Below, piece by piece: positions 7,048-16,308 of a stretch of DNA of 64,000 bases (the stretch's first letter is position 1; every line of letters begins with the position of its first letter). The DNA is from an uncultured Collinsella sp. (GTDB lineage: Bacteria > Actinomycetota > Coriobacteriia > Coriobacteriales > Coriobacteriaceae). A program made the position numbers and the translations under genes. Below the pieces are notes generated by a model. It saw only the letters and a list, made by a program, of their open reading frames with translations, ran no database searches and was not told the DNA's origin. The DNA is taken from positions 1 to 64,000 of the forward strand of contig UQHK01000014.1 of the NCBI GenBank assembly GCA_900540855.1. The letters run 5' to 3'.

Positions 7048-9045
7048 CTACTGCAGGTCCAGCTGGTCCAGGTATTCCTTGCCGTGCTCGGAGATATGGC
7101 GCTTGCGGCCCGCCTCGTCGTTGCCCAGCAACAGGTTGAACATGGTTTCCATCTTGGTGACGTCCTCGGGCTCCACCTTGATCAGGCGGCGCGTCTCGGG
7201 GTTCATGGTGGTGAGCCACATCATGTCCGGATCGTTCTCACCAAGACCCTTGGAGCGGTTGATGGAGCACTTCTGGTCGCCGATCTCCTTGAGGATGCCG
7301 TTCTTCTCGAGCTCGGTGTAGGCAAAGTAGGTCTTCTCTTTGCAGTTGATCTCGTAGAGCGGCGACTCGGCGATATACACGTAGCCCTCGTCGATAAGTG
7401 TGGGCACCAGGCGGTAGAGCATGGTGAGCACGAGCGTGCGGATGTGGTAGCCGTCGACGTCGGCGTCCGTACAGATGATGACCTTGTTCCAGTTGAGGTT
7501 ATCCAGGTCAAAGGCACCAAGGTTCTTGATGCGCTTGTCCTTGATCTCCACGCCGCAGCCCAGCACGCGCATAAGGTCCATGATGATGTCGGACTTAAAG
7601 ATGCGCGGGTAGTCCTCCTTCAGGCAGTTGAGGATCTTGCCGCGGACGGGCATAACACCCTGGAACTCGGCGTCGCGCGACGTGCGGATGGCGCCTGCTG
7701 CCGAGTCGCCCTCTACGATGTAGATCTCGCGACGGTTCTTGTCCTTGGAGCGGCAGTCGATGAACTTCTGCACGCGGTTGGCCATGTCGGTCTTTTGCTG
7801 CAGGTTGGTCTTGATGCTCTGGCGCGTCTTTTCGGCATTCTCACGCGAGCGCTTGTTGATGAGCACCTGCTCCATGATCTTGTTGGCGGCGTCTTTGTTC
7901 TCGATCAGATAGGTCGAGAGGCGCTCCTTAAAGAATGCTGTCATCGCCTGCTGGATAAAGCGGTTGTTGATGGCCTTCTTGGTCTGGTTTTCGTAGGACG
8001 TCTGGGTGGAGAAGCAGTTGGTCACCAGTACCAGGCAGTCCTGGACGTCTTGCCACTTAATGCCGCTCTCGTTTTTGTTGTACTTGCCCTGTTGCTTGAT
8101 GTAGGCGTCGACGGCGCTGGTCAGAGCACTGCGGGCCGCCTTCTCGGGCGAACCGCCGTTCTCGAGCCAGGAGGAATTGTGGTAGTACTCCTGCATCATG
8201 AAAGTGCGCGAGAAGCACATGCAAGCAGTGATTTTTACGTTGTAATCGGGCAGGTCCTCGCGATCGCGACCGCGACGGTCGGCCTCGATAAAGAAGGGCT
8301 CGGTAAGGTAGTCGGTACCGACCTTCTCGAGCACGTAGTCCTCGATGCCCTTGGGATAGCAAAAATCCTCTTCGGAAAACTCGCCATCGTCGCCCTCGAT
8401 GCGCAGGCGGAAGGTCACGTTGGCGTTGACCACGGCCTGACGGCGCATGGTCTCGCGATACCAGTCGTGGGGAATGCTAATCGAGGTAAAGACCTCAAGA
8501 TCGGGGCGCCACTTGATGGTGGTGCCGGTGCGGTTCTCGTCGCTGGGCTCAATCTCGAGTGCCTTCTTCTTGGCGCCGACGACCTTGCCTTTCTTAAAGT
8601 GCAGGGAGTACTTGTTGCCGTCGCGCCAGACGGTGACGTCCATGTACTCGGAAGCGTACTGGGTCGCGCACGAGCCCAGGCCGTTGGTGCCGAGCGAGAA
8701 GTCGTAGTTGCCGCCCTGGTTGTTGTTGTACTTGCCGCCGGCGTAGAGCTCGCAGAAGACGAGCTCCCAGTTAAAGCGCTTCTCGGAAGGGTTCCAGTCG
8801 AGCGGGCAGCCACGGCCATTGTCCTCTACCTGAATAGAGCCATCGCGAAAGGCGGTGAGGGTGATGAGCTTGCCGTAGCCCTGGCGCGCCTCGTCAACGG
8901 CGTTGGACAGGATCTCGAAGGCGGCATGCGCGCAACCGTCGAGTCCGTCCGAGCCAAAGATGACGGCGGGGCGCAGGCGTACGCGCTCCTCGTCCTTGAG
9001 CTGGCGGATACTGTCGTTACCATAGTTTGCGGTGTTTTTTGCCAT
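7048..9045 (-). CDS. parE: Type IIA DNA topoisomerase subunit B (ParE/GyrB-like)
   Basis: 665 residues from ATG 9045 (MAKNTANYGNDSIRQL). The GHKL ATPase region has EILSNAVDEA, DNGRGCPLD and GTNGLGSCATQYAS, a diverged form of the usual GLHGVGAS loop. The TOPRIM region has YIVEGDSAAGA (usually EGDSAGGSA), PVRGKILN and CTDADVDGYHIRTL, keeping the Glu and DxD metal ligands. It pairs with the subunit A gene immediately downstream to form an ATP-dependent topoisomerase. The motif drift suggests a second, non-gyrase enzyme; most actinobacteria are thought to rely on gyrase alone. The shorter start is chosen because motifs and a GAGAG element fit it. Confidence 0.87.
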   Translation of the reverse strand: MAKNTANYGNDSIRQLKDEERVRLRPAVIFGSDGLDGCAHAAFEILSNAVDEARQGYGKLITLTAFRDGSIQVEDNGRGCPLDWNPSEKRFNWELVFCELYAGGKYNNNQGGNYDFSLGTNGLGSCATQYASEYMDVTVWRDGNKYSLHFKKGKVVGAKKKALEIEPSDENRTGTTIKWRPDLEVFTSISIPHDWYRETMRRQAVVNANVTFRLRIEGDDGEFSEEDFCYPKGIEDYVLEKVGTDYLTEPFFIEADRRGRDREDLPDYNVKITACMCFSRTFMMQEYYHNSSWLENGGSPEKAARSALTSAVDAYIKQQGKYNKNESGIKWQDVQDCLVLVTNCFSTQTSYENQTKKAINNRFIQQAMTAFFKERLSTYLIENKDAANKIMEQVLINKRSRENAEKTRQSIKTNLQQKTDMANRVQKFIDCRSKDKNRREIYIVEGDSAAGAIRTSRDAEFQGVMPVRGKILNCLKEDYPRIFKSDIIMDLMRVLGCGVEIKDKRIKNLGAFDLDNLNWNKVIICTDADVDGYHIRTLVLTMLYRLVPTLIDEGYVYIAESPLYEINCKEKTYFAYTELEKNGILKEIGDQKCSINRSKGLGENDPDMMWLTTMNPETRRLIKVEPEDVTKMETMFNLLLGNDEAGRKRHISEHGKEYLDQLDLQ

Positions 9046-9099
9046 ACTCGCTCTCTCGGTGCTCCTTTGCTGCGTTTTAGTCATATAGATAGTCAAGGT

Positions 9100-9128
9100 A
9101 GCATAGCCCAGGCCTTGGGCGATTCCAA
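9100..9128 (-). promoter_or_regulatory. Putative sigma-70-type promoter of parE-parC
   Basis: On the minus strand TTGGAA (-35, 9123-9128) and TATGCT (-10, 9100-9105) are separated by exactly 17 bases and lie about 55 bases upstream of the parE start. The match is reasonable but not perfect. Confidence 0.45.
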
Positions 9129-9197
9129 CCAACACGAATTCCATCGAACAATAGTTCGATTAGATAATGGATGCTTGGGATGCGGGTGGGGTCTGTC

Positions 9198-10580
9198 CTA
9201 TTCAAACATCTGCGGCAGGTCGATGAAGACGGTTCGATCGCTTTCGTCAGCTTCGAAGCCCGAACGGGAGAAGAATCCGTAGCGATGGCACTTGAGCCCC
9301 GTTGCCTCGACTTGGGCGATTTCCTCGTCGACCATTTTTTGCGTGACGGGGGATTTGCGGAACTTTGCTTCGTAGAATGCGTAGCCCTCGGGGTCTTGCG
9401 TTACCACATCGAATTCGCCGCTCGTTTTGTTTGCGGGATCGTCGTACCAGTACTTGCCTATGGCATCGAAAGCCGGTTCGATCTTGCCAGTCCTGTTTTG
9501 CCGTACGAGGTATTGACGGCAGATCTCCTCGAACATATGTGGAGTGTAGTTTTCCTCGAAGTCTTGGGAGACGTGACGATCATAGAAGACTTCCGGGTCG
9601 AGCAGCTGACGCGCAGAAGCATTGCGGAAGACGTAGCGATAGTAAAAGAGCGAAAGTGGGTCCACCACAAAGTAGCCAGACTTGCGCTTATTCGTAGGGT
9701 CGTTGATGGGTGCACGCTTTTGGACGATTTCGAGTGACATGAGCTTGTCGAGTACGTCTGCCATGGCCGGACCGCTCGAGACGTGCGACTGTGCCAGCAC
9801 GTCCCCCCAACGGGAGTAACCTTGTGCGAGAGCCCCGAAAACTTCGTTGGCGTTGGTCATCTTCGAGATCTCGGCGTTGAGATAGGACGGTACTTCGCTT
9901 TCTAAGCGGGCGCCAGGTTCTGTGACGAGCTCGATGATATTGTCGCGTACGCTTTGGGACTGATCGATGAGGCGATTGTAAAAGGGGATGCCGCCAAAAA
10001 CGCTATAGAGCCGCACCTTGTCCTCGGGTGAGAACGCGGGATAGAACTTTGCAGCGTCAAAGTAATCCATGGGCTTAAGCTCAAGCGCGAGATCAATTCG
10101 CCCGTAGAGGGGGCTTTCATGCTCGATGAGAGATTTCATAATCTCAACATAGGAGCCGCACAGGACAATGTTTAAACGTGAGTCTTCCCTGTGAGCGTCG
10201 ATTGAGGTCTGGAGAATGCTGTCTAAGCCTTTAACCGCATCTCTCAAGTAGGGGTATTCGTCGAGAACGAGGGTAATGTTCTTGTCTTTGGCTTGGGCAA
10301 ACAGAAATTCGATGAGCTCGCGGATGCCCGTGAAGGCGAGCGGAGGAAAGCTTAGCGCTTCAGCAGCAAGGGCGGACAGACTCTCGAGGTTGTCTGCCTC
10401 GGAGGTTTGGCGGCACTCGTAATAGATCGTTGCGACGTCCGATAAATCGGTTAGCGCCTGCTTGATGAGCTCACTTTTGCCGACGCGACGCCTTCCGTAA
10501 ATGAGAACATTGCGCTGCTCGGGCGCATTGAGTGTTTTCTTAATACGGGCGAGTTCAAGCTCCCTGCCAATGAATTCCAC
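9198..10580 (-). CDS. ATP-binding protein of the DUF234/ATPase_2 family with nuclease-like C-terminus
   Basis: A 460-residue STAND-like ATPase starting at GTG 10580 (MEFIGRELELARIKK). Walker A is YGRRRVGKSELI (about 28-39) and Walker B is ITLVLDEYPY (Asp107-Glu108). The middle has the winged-helix region typical of these ATPases. The C-terminal DUF234-like part contains SGEFDVVTQDPEGYAFYEAKFRK (about residues 390-412), whose D...ExK pattern matches a PD-(D/E)xK nuclease core. Members are widespread in archaea and anaerobes and are thought to be defence- or mobile-DNA-related, with unproven function. Its start codon abuts a cluster of palindromes, suggesting autoregulation. Confidence 0.82.
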   Translation of the reverse strand: MEFIGRELELARIKKTLNAPEQRNVLIYGRRRVGKSELIKQALTDLSDVATIYYECRQTSEADNLESLSALAAEALSFPPLAFTGIRELIEFLFAQAKDKNITLVLDEYPYLRDAVKGLDSILQTSIDAHREDSRLNIVLCGSYVEIMKSLIEHESPLYGRIDLALELKPMDYFDAAKFYPAFSPEDKVRLYSVFGGIPFYNRLIDQSQSVRDNIIELVTEPGARLESEVPSYLNAEISKMTNANEVFGALAQGYSRWGDVLAQSHVSSGPAMADVLDKLMSLEIVQKRAPINDPTNKRKSGYFVVDPLSLFYYRYVFRNASARQLLDPEVFYDRHVSQDFEENYTPHMFEEICRQYLVRQNRTGKIEPAFDAIGKYWYDDPANKTSGEFDVVTQDPEGYAFYEAKFRKSPVTQKMVDEEIAQVEATGLKCHRYGFFSRSGFEADESDRTVFIDLPQMFE

Positions 10581-10582
10581 TT

Positions 10583-10684
10583 ACTCGGTTCCTTCCGACT
10601 CGGTTTTGTCCGAGTTAATTGTATCGCATGAACAAGTTTATGCTCGAGTTTACTCGGACAAAACCGAGTCGGTTCTGTCCGAGT
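10583..10684. promoter_or_regulatory. Symmetric cluster of four 18-bp palindromes (operator array)
   Basis: Four sites share the arms ACTCGG/CCGAGT around a 6-base centre: 10583-10600, 10598-10615, 10652-10669 and 10667-10684. Sites 1-2 and 3-4 each overlap by three bases. The two inner sites are exact reverse complements of each other; each outer site has one degenerate base in the shared arm. The whole array is therefore a dyad of dyads about 100 bp long between the DUF234 ATPase start and a small + strand gene. This is strong evidence for cooperative protein binding; the binder is unknown but may be the ATPase. Confidence 0.8.
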
Positions 10685-10719
10685 AAGTTTGAATAGCGAA
10701 TCGAAATTGTTATGTCCAC

Positions 10720-10968
10720 ATGGCGATGGCGAACATGGTTTCCATAAGCGCCGCGTTCGCGCTTGTTATTGCCGCAATGCGCTGTGTCGCTGAGGCGCAG
10801 ATCGTACCGCTCGAAAGCGTCTTTTGGTTGGCGAACCTGGCCACGGGCGTGTTCTGCGGTGCGACGATTTTCGCGGCCACGTTTGCTGTCCTGTGTGCAA
10901 CGTTTTTCACGGCGAAAAGACGCCGTGCCAAGCTCGAGGCAGAACTCGACTCCTCAGACGACATCTAA
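10720..10968 (+). CDS. Small two-segment membrane protein, function unknown
   Basis: An 82-residue open frame with two hydrophobic stretches (MVSISAAFALVIAAM near 6-20 and LATGVFCGATIFAATFAVLC near 40-59) followed by a basic, charged tail KRRRAKLEAELDSSDDI. This is a plausible two-helix membrane protein. No clear ribosome-binding site is visible before ATG 10720 or the next ATG at 10726. It lies downstream of the palindrome cluster and ends just before a strong hairpin, which supports a real transcript. I do not recognise a family. Confidence 0.5.
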   Translation: MAMANMVSISAAFALVIAAMRCVAEAQIVPLESVFWLANLATGVFCGATIFAATFAVLCATFFTAKRRRAKLEAELDSSDDI

Positions 10969-10973
10969 TGCGC

Positions 10974-11012
10974 AATGGGCCGGCTCTGGGTATCCAGAAC
11001 CAGCCCATTTTG
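10974..11012 (+). terminator. Intrinsic terminator
   Basis: AATGGGCCGGCTCTGG pairs with CCAGAACCAGCCCATT across a four-base loop and is followed by TTT. It sits 6 bases after the stop of the small membrane gene, so it probably ends that transcript; its symmetry may also stop readthrough from the opposite side. Confidence 0.7.
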
Positions 11013-11058
11013 ATGTTCGATGAGCCGAGTCGGCGCCTCTCACAAAAGTAAGTAGGAG

Positions 11059-14000
11059 CTAGCGAGGCCTATCCGAATTGACCTCATTGGCGGTGTCGGT
11101 TTCGAGCGCCGTGCGGCGGGCGCTGTAGGCGACGAGGCCGGCGCCTGCCGCGGCGAGTGCTGCAGCGGCTGCCGTAAGGGGAGCGTTGACATCGCCCGTG
11201 CCCGCAAGTGCGCCCGCTTTTCCGGAGCGCTTGTTATTGTCGTGGTCCTTGCCACTGCCGGAGCTGCTTCCGCCGGAGCCGCCGCCCTCGTCAGTACCGC
11301 CGCCACTTGAGCCACCATCGCCGTCCGCCGGCATCGGGGCGTCGTGAAGTCCTGTCGTATCCGCGCTATCGCATACGCCGACCTGAATTTCTGAGCGTTC
11401 GCATGCCGCGTCGGGCACATGAAGCTCGTGCAGTACGGCACCCAGCGCCGAGTTTGCGCCCGGTCGGATTTTCTTGAGCGTTACGGGATCGAGCGCCACC
11501 AGGTCACGCGCCTTCGCATGCAGCGTTACGCGTTTGCCCACTTCGTCGCTCCAACTCTCGGGGATAGCGAAGCTCATGCGGAACTGTGCCGTGCAACCCG
11601 GTGCCAGCACGGCGTTGCCGTTGTCGGCTACCAGCGGGTGCGTCGCAAAATGTTCGCCCAGCGTCTCGAGCGCGTACTTCACGTGTGCCATGTCGTTGGC
11701 CGAAGCGTCTTCGGCAAGCTCTGGATCGTGGATCGAAGCCATGCGCGCGTTCGCTCCGAATCCGATGGATGCGCTGGAGAACGGCTGGCTGGAGCCCTCT
11801 CGGTACAGATCGATCGTGCCGGCGGTCAGCAAGGTGTTGCCGTCGTTTCGAACCGTGACCATGAAGGATTCGCCTGCTGCTCCGGGCACCACCGCGCCCG
11901 AGGTAGCGACCGCGCCCGTCGGAGTGGCACATGCCACCAAAGGCACTTCGATGCCGTGCAGCTCTGCCTTGCTCTGCTCGGCACTCACAATGTGCGTGGC
12001 GAGCGCGGAGAGCATGCCTCCCGACGTCAAAAATGTCGTTATCTGATCGACGGGATGGTCCAGCTCGCACATTACGAACGGCTCCGTGAAAAGATCGCCT
12101 GCCAAGGTGCTGGCGAAGATGCGGAAGTGCTTGCCCATCACTGCTACCGGGTTGCCTTCTTCGTCGTAGGTTTGTCCCACCTTGCCGTCGGTGTTCTCTA
12201 CATAGAGTACGCACCTGCCGTTGTTGCTTACGCTAAACGATGCCGGGCCACAGCCTGCGGCACCCACGGGCTGCGTTGCAAATGCCGATGCGCCTCGCGT
12301 CCAAGTAATATGCTGCAGTTGCTCGTTGACGGTGGCCAAAAAGCCCGTGTGCTGCGGCCACGGCACCGCACGGGGTACCGTGGCGTCTGGTGACATAACG
12401 CCCCAGCCCGCAATGGACTGGCCGATCACGGCGTACGATGCGCAGCCGCAACCGTCTGCGGTCTCGTACGCAACGGGCACCACCATTTTGCCGTTGATAT
12501 TTTCGGGCTCGCCCAGCTCGATACTCGACGGTGCTTGCGGAAAGCGGAGAACTTGGCGGAACGTCAGGCTGTCGCCCGAAACGTCCGACCACAGGGTAAA
12601 GCACTCCAGCGCAACCTCAGCCTCGCTGCCGAGTGCCTTTTCTGCGGTGGTTCCGCGGCGGTGGAGGTAGGCACCCGACAGGCGCCCGTCGACCAGCGTC
12701 TTGCCCACCGTGATACGCGGGCACTGCAGGCAATGGTAGCCATCCTCTTGCAGGCGGCCGCGCGAGATGCTGCGCCATGACGTATGCGACACCACGCGGG
12801 TCTCGTCATTACTTATGCGCAGGCGCACGACGGACAGTATGCCGGCTGTGCTTGCCGTATCGAAAAGGGTGTTGTCGCCGTCGGGGCGCTCGCCCGAGAC
12901 CAGCAGCACGTAGGCGTCCTGGTTTCCCCTCTCGTCCGTATATTCCACCACGTCGAAGTCGTAATCGTATATGCCGTCGCGCTCCACGTCGCCCTCGCCA
13001 AACCCAAGGGGGAAGTCCACGGGCGTGGGGGCGGACCACGTGCCGTTTGCCCTTGTGTGCACCACCAGGCGCGAGCGGCCATTGTCGCCGTAGCACACCG
13101 AGGCGATACGGAACAGGCATTCTACGCCGGCAATCATTGCCAGCTTCATGTGGGCTTCGCTGAGCACGCCGGAAAACAGCACGTTGTCGCTCGAGGGTTT
13201 TATGCCGCCACGCTCGTCCTCCGACACGCCGGCAGAATTGGCGTTGGGGTCCGCAACGGCGTTCGTCGCCTGCCCGATATAGGTGTACTTATACATTGGC
13301 GCGGCGTTTTCGTCGTTCTCTATCAGTGCATGGACGAAATGCTCGATCTGTCCCGTGTCGTCGCTTTCTGCATCCGCCTCGAGCTCAATGCGCGTGACCG
13401 CTTGATCCCAATTGCGCACGACAGGCGCGGCGTTTACGGCAGTGGCCTTAACCTCGGCGCGTGCGAGCAGCTCGGCGTTAGTGACGATGGTGGCCGATGC
13501 GATAAATTGCGGCACACCACCTGCCTCGGCGTTGCCGCCCGAGCCGAAGCAGGCGTTCAGCGTATAAGGCGTATCTCCACCCAAGGCCAGCTCAGAGCGC
13601 TGGAGTACATACTGGTCGCCGTTGTTCACCGACATATTCCACGAATCGGCGAGTGTGGGCCACGATCCCGACCAAGCCTTGGTGGTCCACTTGAACATAA
13701 CGAACTGGAGTATCACATCGACATCGACGTCTGCACCTACGCGCAGTCGCGGAAGCGGGTGTCCATCTGCCTTCTCGTACCCAATGAACAGCGTGAGGGA
13801 TGCGGCGCCGCGCACGGCAGACGAGGCGACGCCCGCAACGCCGGCTCCAAAGGTAACGGCAAGCCCGATCTGGATGGTGAACGAGCCCGACGTGTTTGAC
13901 CAATCGAGCGAAATGTTTTTAAAAAACGCCGCGCCGCTACCGTGCGTGTGGGCGCCCACGGCGAGCGCCAGTTTTGCCAGCACCCAGGGGTTGACGTTTA

Positions 14001-14813
14001 GGAAAAACGGTACCGGTCCTAGGGTAAACTGCTCAGTCCAATTGAGGTCGGTTCTTACCTGGAAGAGGGCCTTAATATTGCCGTATGCGGGGTCGTTGTT
14101 GTTGCCCCAGGTTTTGCCCGCCCAATCGTAGGCGAGCGAGCCGTACAGCTGTGTGGCGATATCCATCGTGAACAGCAGCGTGCAATGGTGGCGAAGGAGC
14201 TTGGTGTTTCTTGGATCGGTGCCCGAACCGGCACTCATGCTCTTGTACTGATTCCACTTCCCTTCCATTTCGTCGAGGTAGCGGCTTGCCTGCTTGGCGC
14301 CCGACTCACGCGGCGATTTCTTCCAGTATTCCGGATCAGGGTTGCCCGAATCGTTCATATAGCTGGCTGGTTTGTATCCTCCGCCAAACAGCACGTATCC
14401 AGCAAACGAGAAATCGAAGAGGATCGGAAATGTGGGTATCCAGCACGTGAACTTATTGCCGCCGATGCCGGGAAACGCCGCGGGGAAATCAAACGGAGTG
14501 ATCTCTTGGTCCATGGTGGTGGGAATGATGGTGGTCGAGCCCGATTCCGCCTTTGCGGCTGGCGCAGTGACAACGGCCATGGGGGAGGAGAGCGTGTAGG
14601 TTTTACCCTGATATTCGAGGACAAAGCGCAGCTTGCATCCTTCTTCCAGAAGGCTCGATCAAGGGTTCCAGTGGCATCATCGTTCCGGTTCCCACCCATT
14701 CGCTTGGGCTTGAAGAGCCGGATTTCTTCGGTTCCGAAATCGGTGATATGAAGAGTGCGACCGCAGAGCTATCGAAACGGAACGGGTCGGAACCACCGAA
14801 AGACCTGAACAAG
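11059..14813 (-). pseudogene. Large surface protein, C-terminal fragment (interrupted, frameshifted)
   Basis: The 3' part of a very large exported protein, about 1,250 codons. The longest intact frame (ATG 14580 to 11059) reads 1,173 residues. Upstream homologous-looking sequence (LFRSFGGSDPFRFDSSAVAL, starting at the cassette edge) is in another frame; skipping one base at about 14652 joins PLEPLIE to LLEEGCKLRFVLEYQGKTY. The protein is rich in beta-type sequence, has a Gly/Ser-rich linker, then LAGTGD, a hydrophobic stretch and a basic tail, which is an LPXTG-like sortase signal. It continues the fragment at 16464-17227. The intact protein would have about 1,500 residues and be wall-anchored. 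Function unknown. Confidence 0.75.
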
Positions 14814-14822
14814 GCGCATTAG

Positions 14823-14852
14823 AAAAAGCCCCGGCCATTTGGTCGGGGCTTT
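14823..14852 (-). terminator. Terminator at the downstream end of the cassette
   Basis: On the minus strand GGAAAGCCCCGACC, a short loop, GGCCGGGGC and TTTTTC form a classic rho-independent terminator 37 bases after the stop of the cassette surface-protein gene and a few bases inside the cassette edge. Confidence 0.85.
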
Positions 14853-14889
14853 CCTTGCCTGAAATAGACGATTGCCTTGCTCTTTCTAG

Positions 14890-16239
14890 TTACTTCGTGG
14901 CACCGCAGGAAGAGCACTTGTACCCGGTGGTCACGGTCTCGTCCCATGCCTTGCTCACCAGCACTTGCTCGTCCCATGCTGCTTTGTCGGTCACAGTTTC
15001 ATAATACCCTTGCTTTACAGTCACATAGGTAGAGTGATAGCTTCCGCAATTACCACCATTCATAAGAGAGTTGTTAATATGTCCCCATGGGTCTGACGTA
15101 ATATCCGCACCGCACTGGTTGCAGATATAGTGTTCCTCCGTTACCGGGTCATGCCATACCTGATGCGTCACCGCGTCATGGTGGACGGTCTTGTACTGAG
15201 CGTCGTGATGGACGGTCTTTGTCTGGGCTACCCAGTTGTGCTGATGCGCCGGGGTGTCATCCTTTTTCGATGAGCTGCCTGAATTGGTGTTCGAGCCGGA
15301 GTTGCTGCTGTTGCCACCATTCGGCTTGCTATCGGATTTTCCCTCGTCTTTCTTGGAGGATGAATTGCTCTTGTTTCCAGAGTTATCGGAGCTGCCTGTG
15401 GCCTTCCCATCATCTTTCTTGCTATCGGAGGTCTCCGGTGTCTTCGCATCGGACTTGTCCTCCTTGGCGGTCTCCTCGGCCTTCCCGGTCTCCTTCTCGA
15501 CGGCATCCGTATCGGCATTCGGGTTCTTCTTGATGTTGTCCTCGAACTTCTTCACGACCTCGGCACCCTTGTCTCCGGTCAGGGTGGAATCGCCCTTCTT
15601 CACGGCTTCCGCAACGTCCTTGGCAATGGCGGTCAGGTCATCTTTCGTTACCTTGTCCGCATCCACCTTATCGAAAGTCACGCCTGTGGCAACTGTCTTG
15701 TCGGCTTTTCCGGCGGTAACCTTCTTCGATGGCACCTTATAGATGGAGCCGTCGGCGTTCACCGGTGAGATGAATGTGACGGTATACGTTCCGGACTCAC
15801 CGACCTTCACGGTCACCTGCTTGTTCGCGGCGATAGCAGTGTAGAAGTCTACTTTCCCGTCCGCATCCTCGATATGGGCGATGACGGGCGTGGAGGTGTC
15901 CGCATCCCAGCCGTCGGCCTTCACCTCAAGGATGAGCGCCATGTCCTGCTCCTCATCGTCCTTTGACTGGGACACCGCAGGGACGTTCGCTTTGCCCGTC
16001 CAATCCGCATGTGTGACGGCATACCCGCCACCGCCGATGAGAAGCGCCGCGCAGAGGATTCCTGCACCAGCCGCGCAGACCTGCTTACGGGAGAACTCGC
16101 GTCCGAAGAGCATGAGCGGCTTCTTAGCGTTCTCCTCCTCCGTTGAATCCACGACCTTCGGGATTTCGGCGGTCTTGTCCGCCGGGACACCCTCAGTCTC
16201 GATGTTGTTGTCGTTAAACATATTGCTGTCTTTCTTCAT
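14890..16239 (-). CDS. Membrane-anchored Lys/Ser-rich surface protein with C-terminal zinc-knuckle-like domain
   Basis: 449 residues from ATG 16239, chosen for AAAGGA 9 bases upstream (an ATG 24 bases earlier lacks one). A charged N-terminus is followed by one transmembrane segment (VCAAGAGILCAALLIGGGGY, about 53-72), a beta-type domain (about 95-200), a long low-complexity linker rich in Lys, Asp, Ser and Asn, and a C-terminal module with repeated HHDA/VTH stretches, YICNQCGADI and YKCSSCGATK, two CxxC pairs. Such modules occur in proteins carried by mobile elements of Firmicutes and Coriobacteriia. A type II topology with the domain outside is likely. It is cargo of the cassette, with a terminator just after it. 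Role unknown. Confidence 0.75.
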   Translation of the reverse strand: MKKDSNMFNDNNIETEGVPADKTAEIPKVVDSTEEENAKKPLMLFGREFSRKQVCAAGAGILCAALLIGGGGYAVTHADWTGKANVPAVSQSKDDEEQDMALILEVKADGWDADTSTPVIAHIEDADGKVDFYTAIAANKQVTVKVGESGTYTVTFISPVNADGSIYKVPSKKVTAGKADKTVATGVTFDKVDADKVTKDDLTAIAKDVAEAVKKGDSTLTGDKGAEVVKKFEDNIKKNPNADTDAVEKETGKAEETAKEDKSDAKTPETSDSKKDDGKATGSSDNSGNKSNSSSKKDEGKSDSKPNGGNSSNSGSNTNSGSSSKKDDTPAHQHNWVAQTKTVHHDAQYKTVHHDAVTHQVWHDPVTEEHYICNQCGADITSDPWGHINNSLMNGGNCGSYHSTYVTVKQGYYETVTDKAAWDEQVLVSKAWDETVTTGYKCSSCGATK

Positions 16240-16308
16240 TTCTGTCAGTCCTTTCTGTCTCATAAGAAGTTTTCTTGCTCTCTATCTATCCATATTACCG
16301 GTAGGTCT

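Noticed and set aside
4699..9282. A 1,527-codon open frame on the + strand opposite parC and parE
   Set aside because: It is exactly antisense to two genes with clear motifs, has a repetitive Leu/Val/Asp/Gly composition produced by the complementary codon pattern, and has no ribosome-binding site or recognisable domain.
12784..13899. A 371-codon + strand frame within the surface-protein gene
   Set aside because: It has no motif or start signal and overlaps the coding frame of the large protein fragment.
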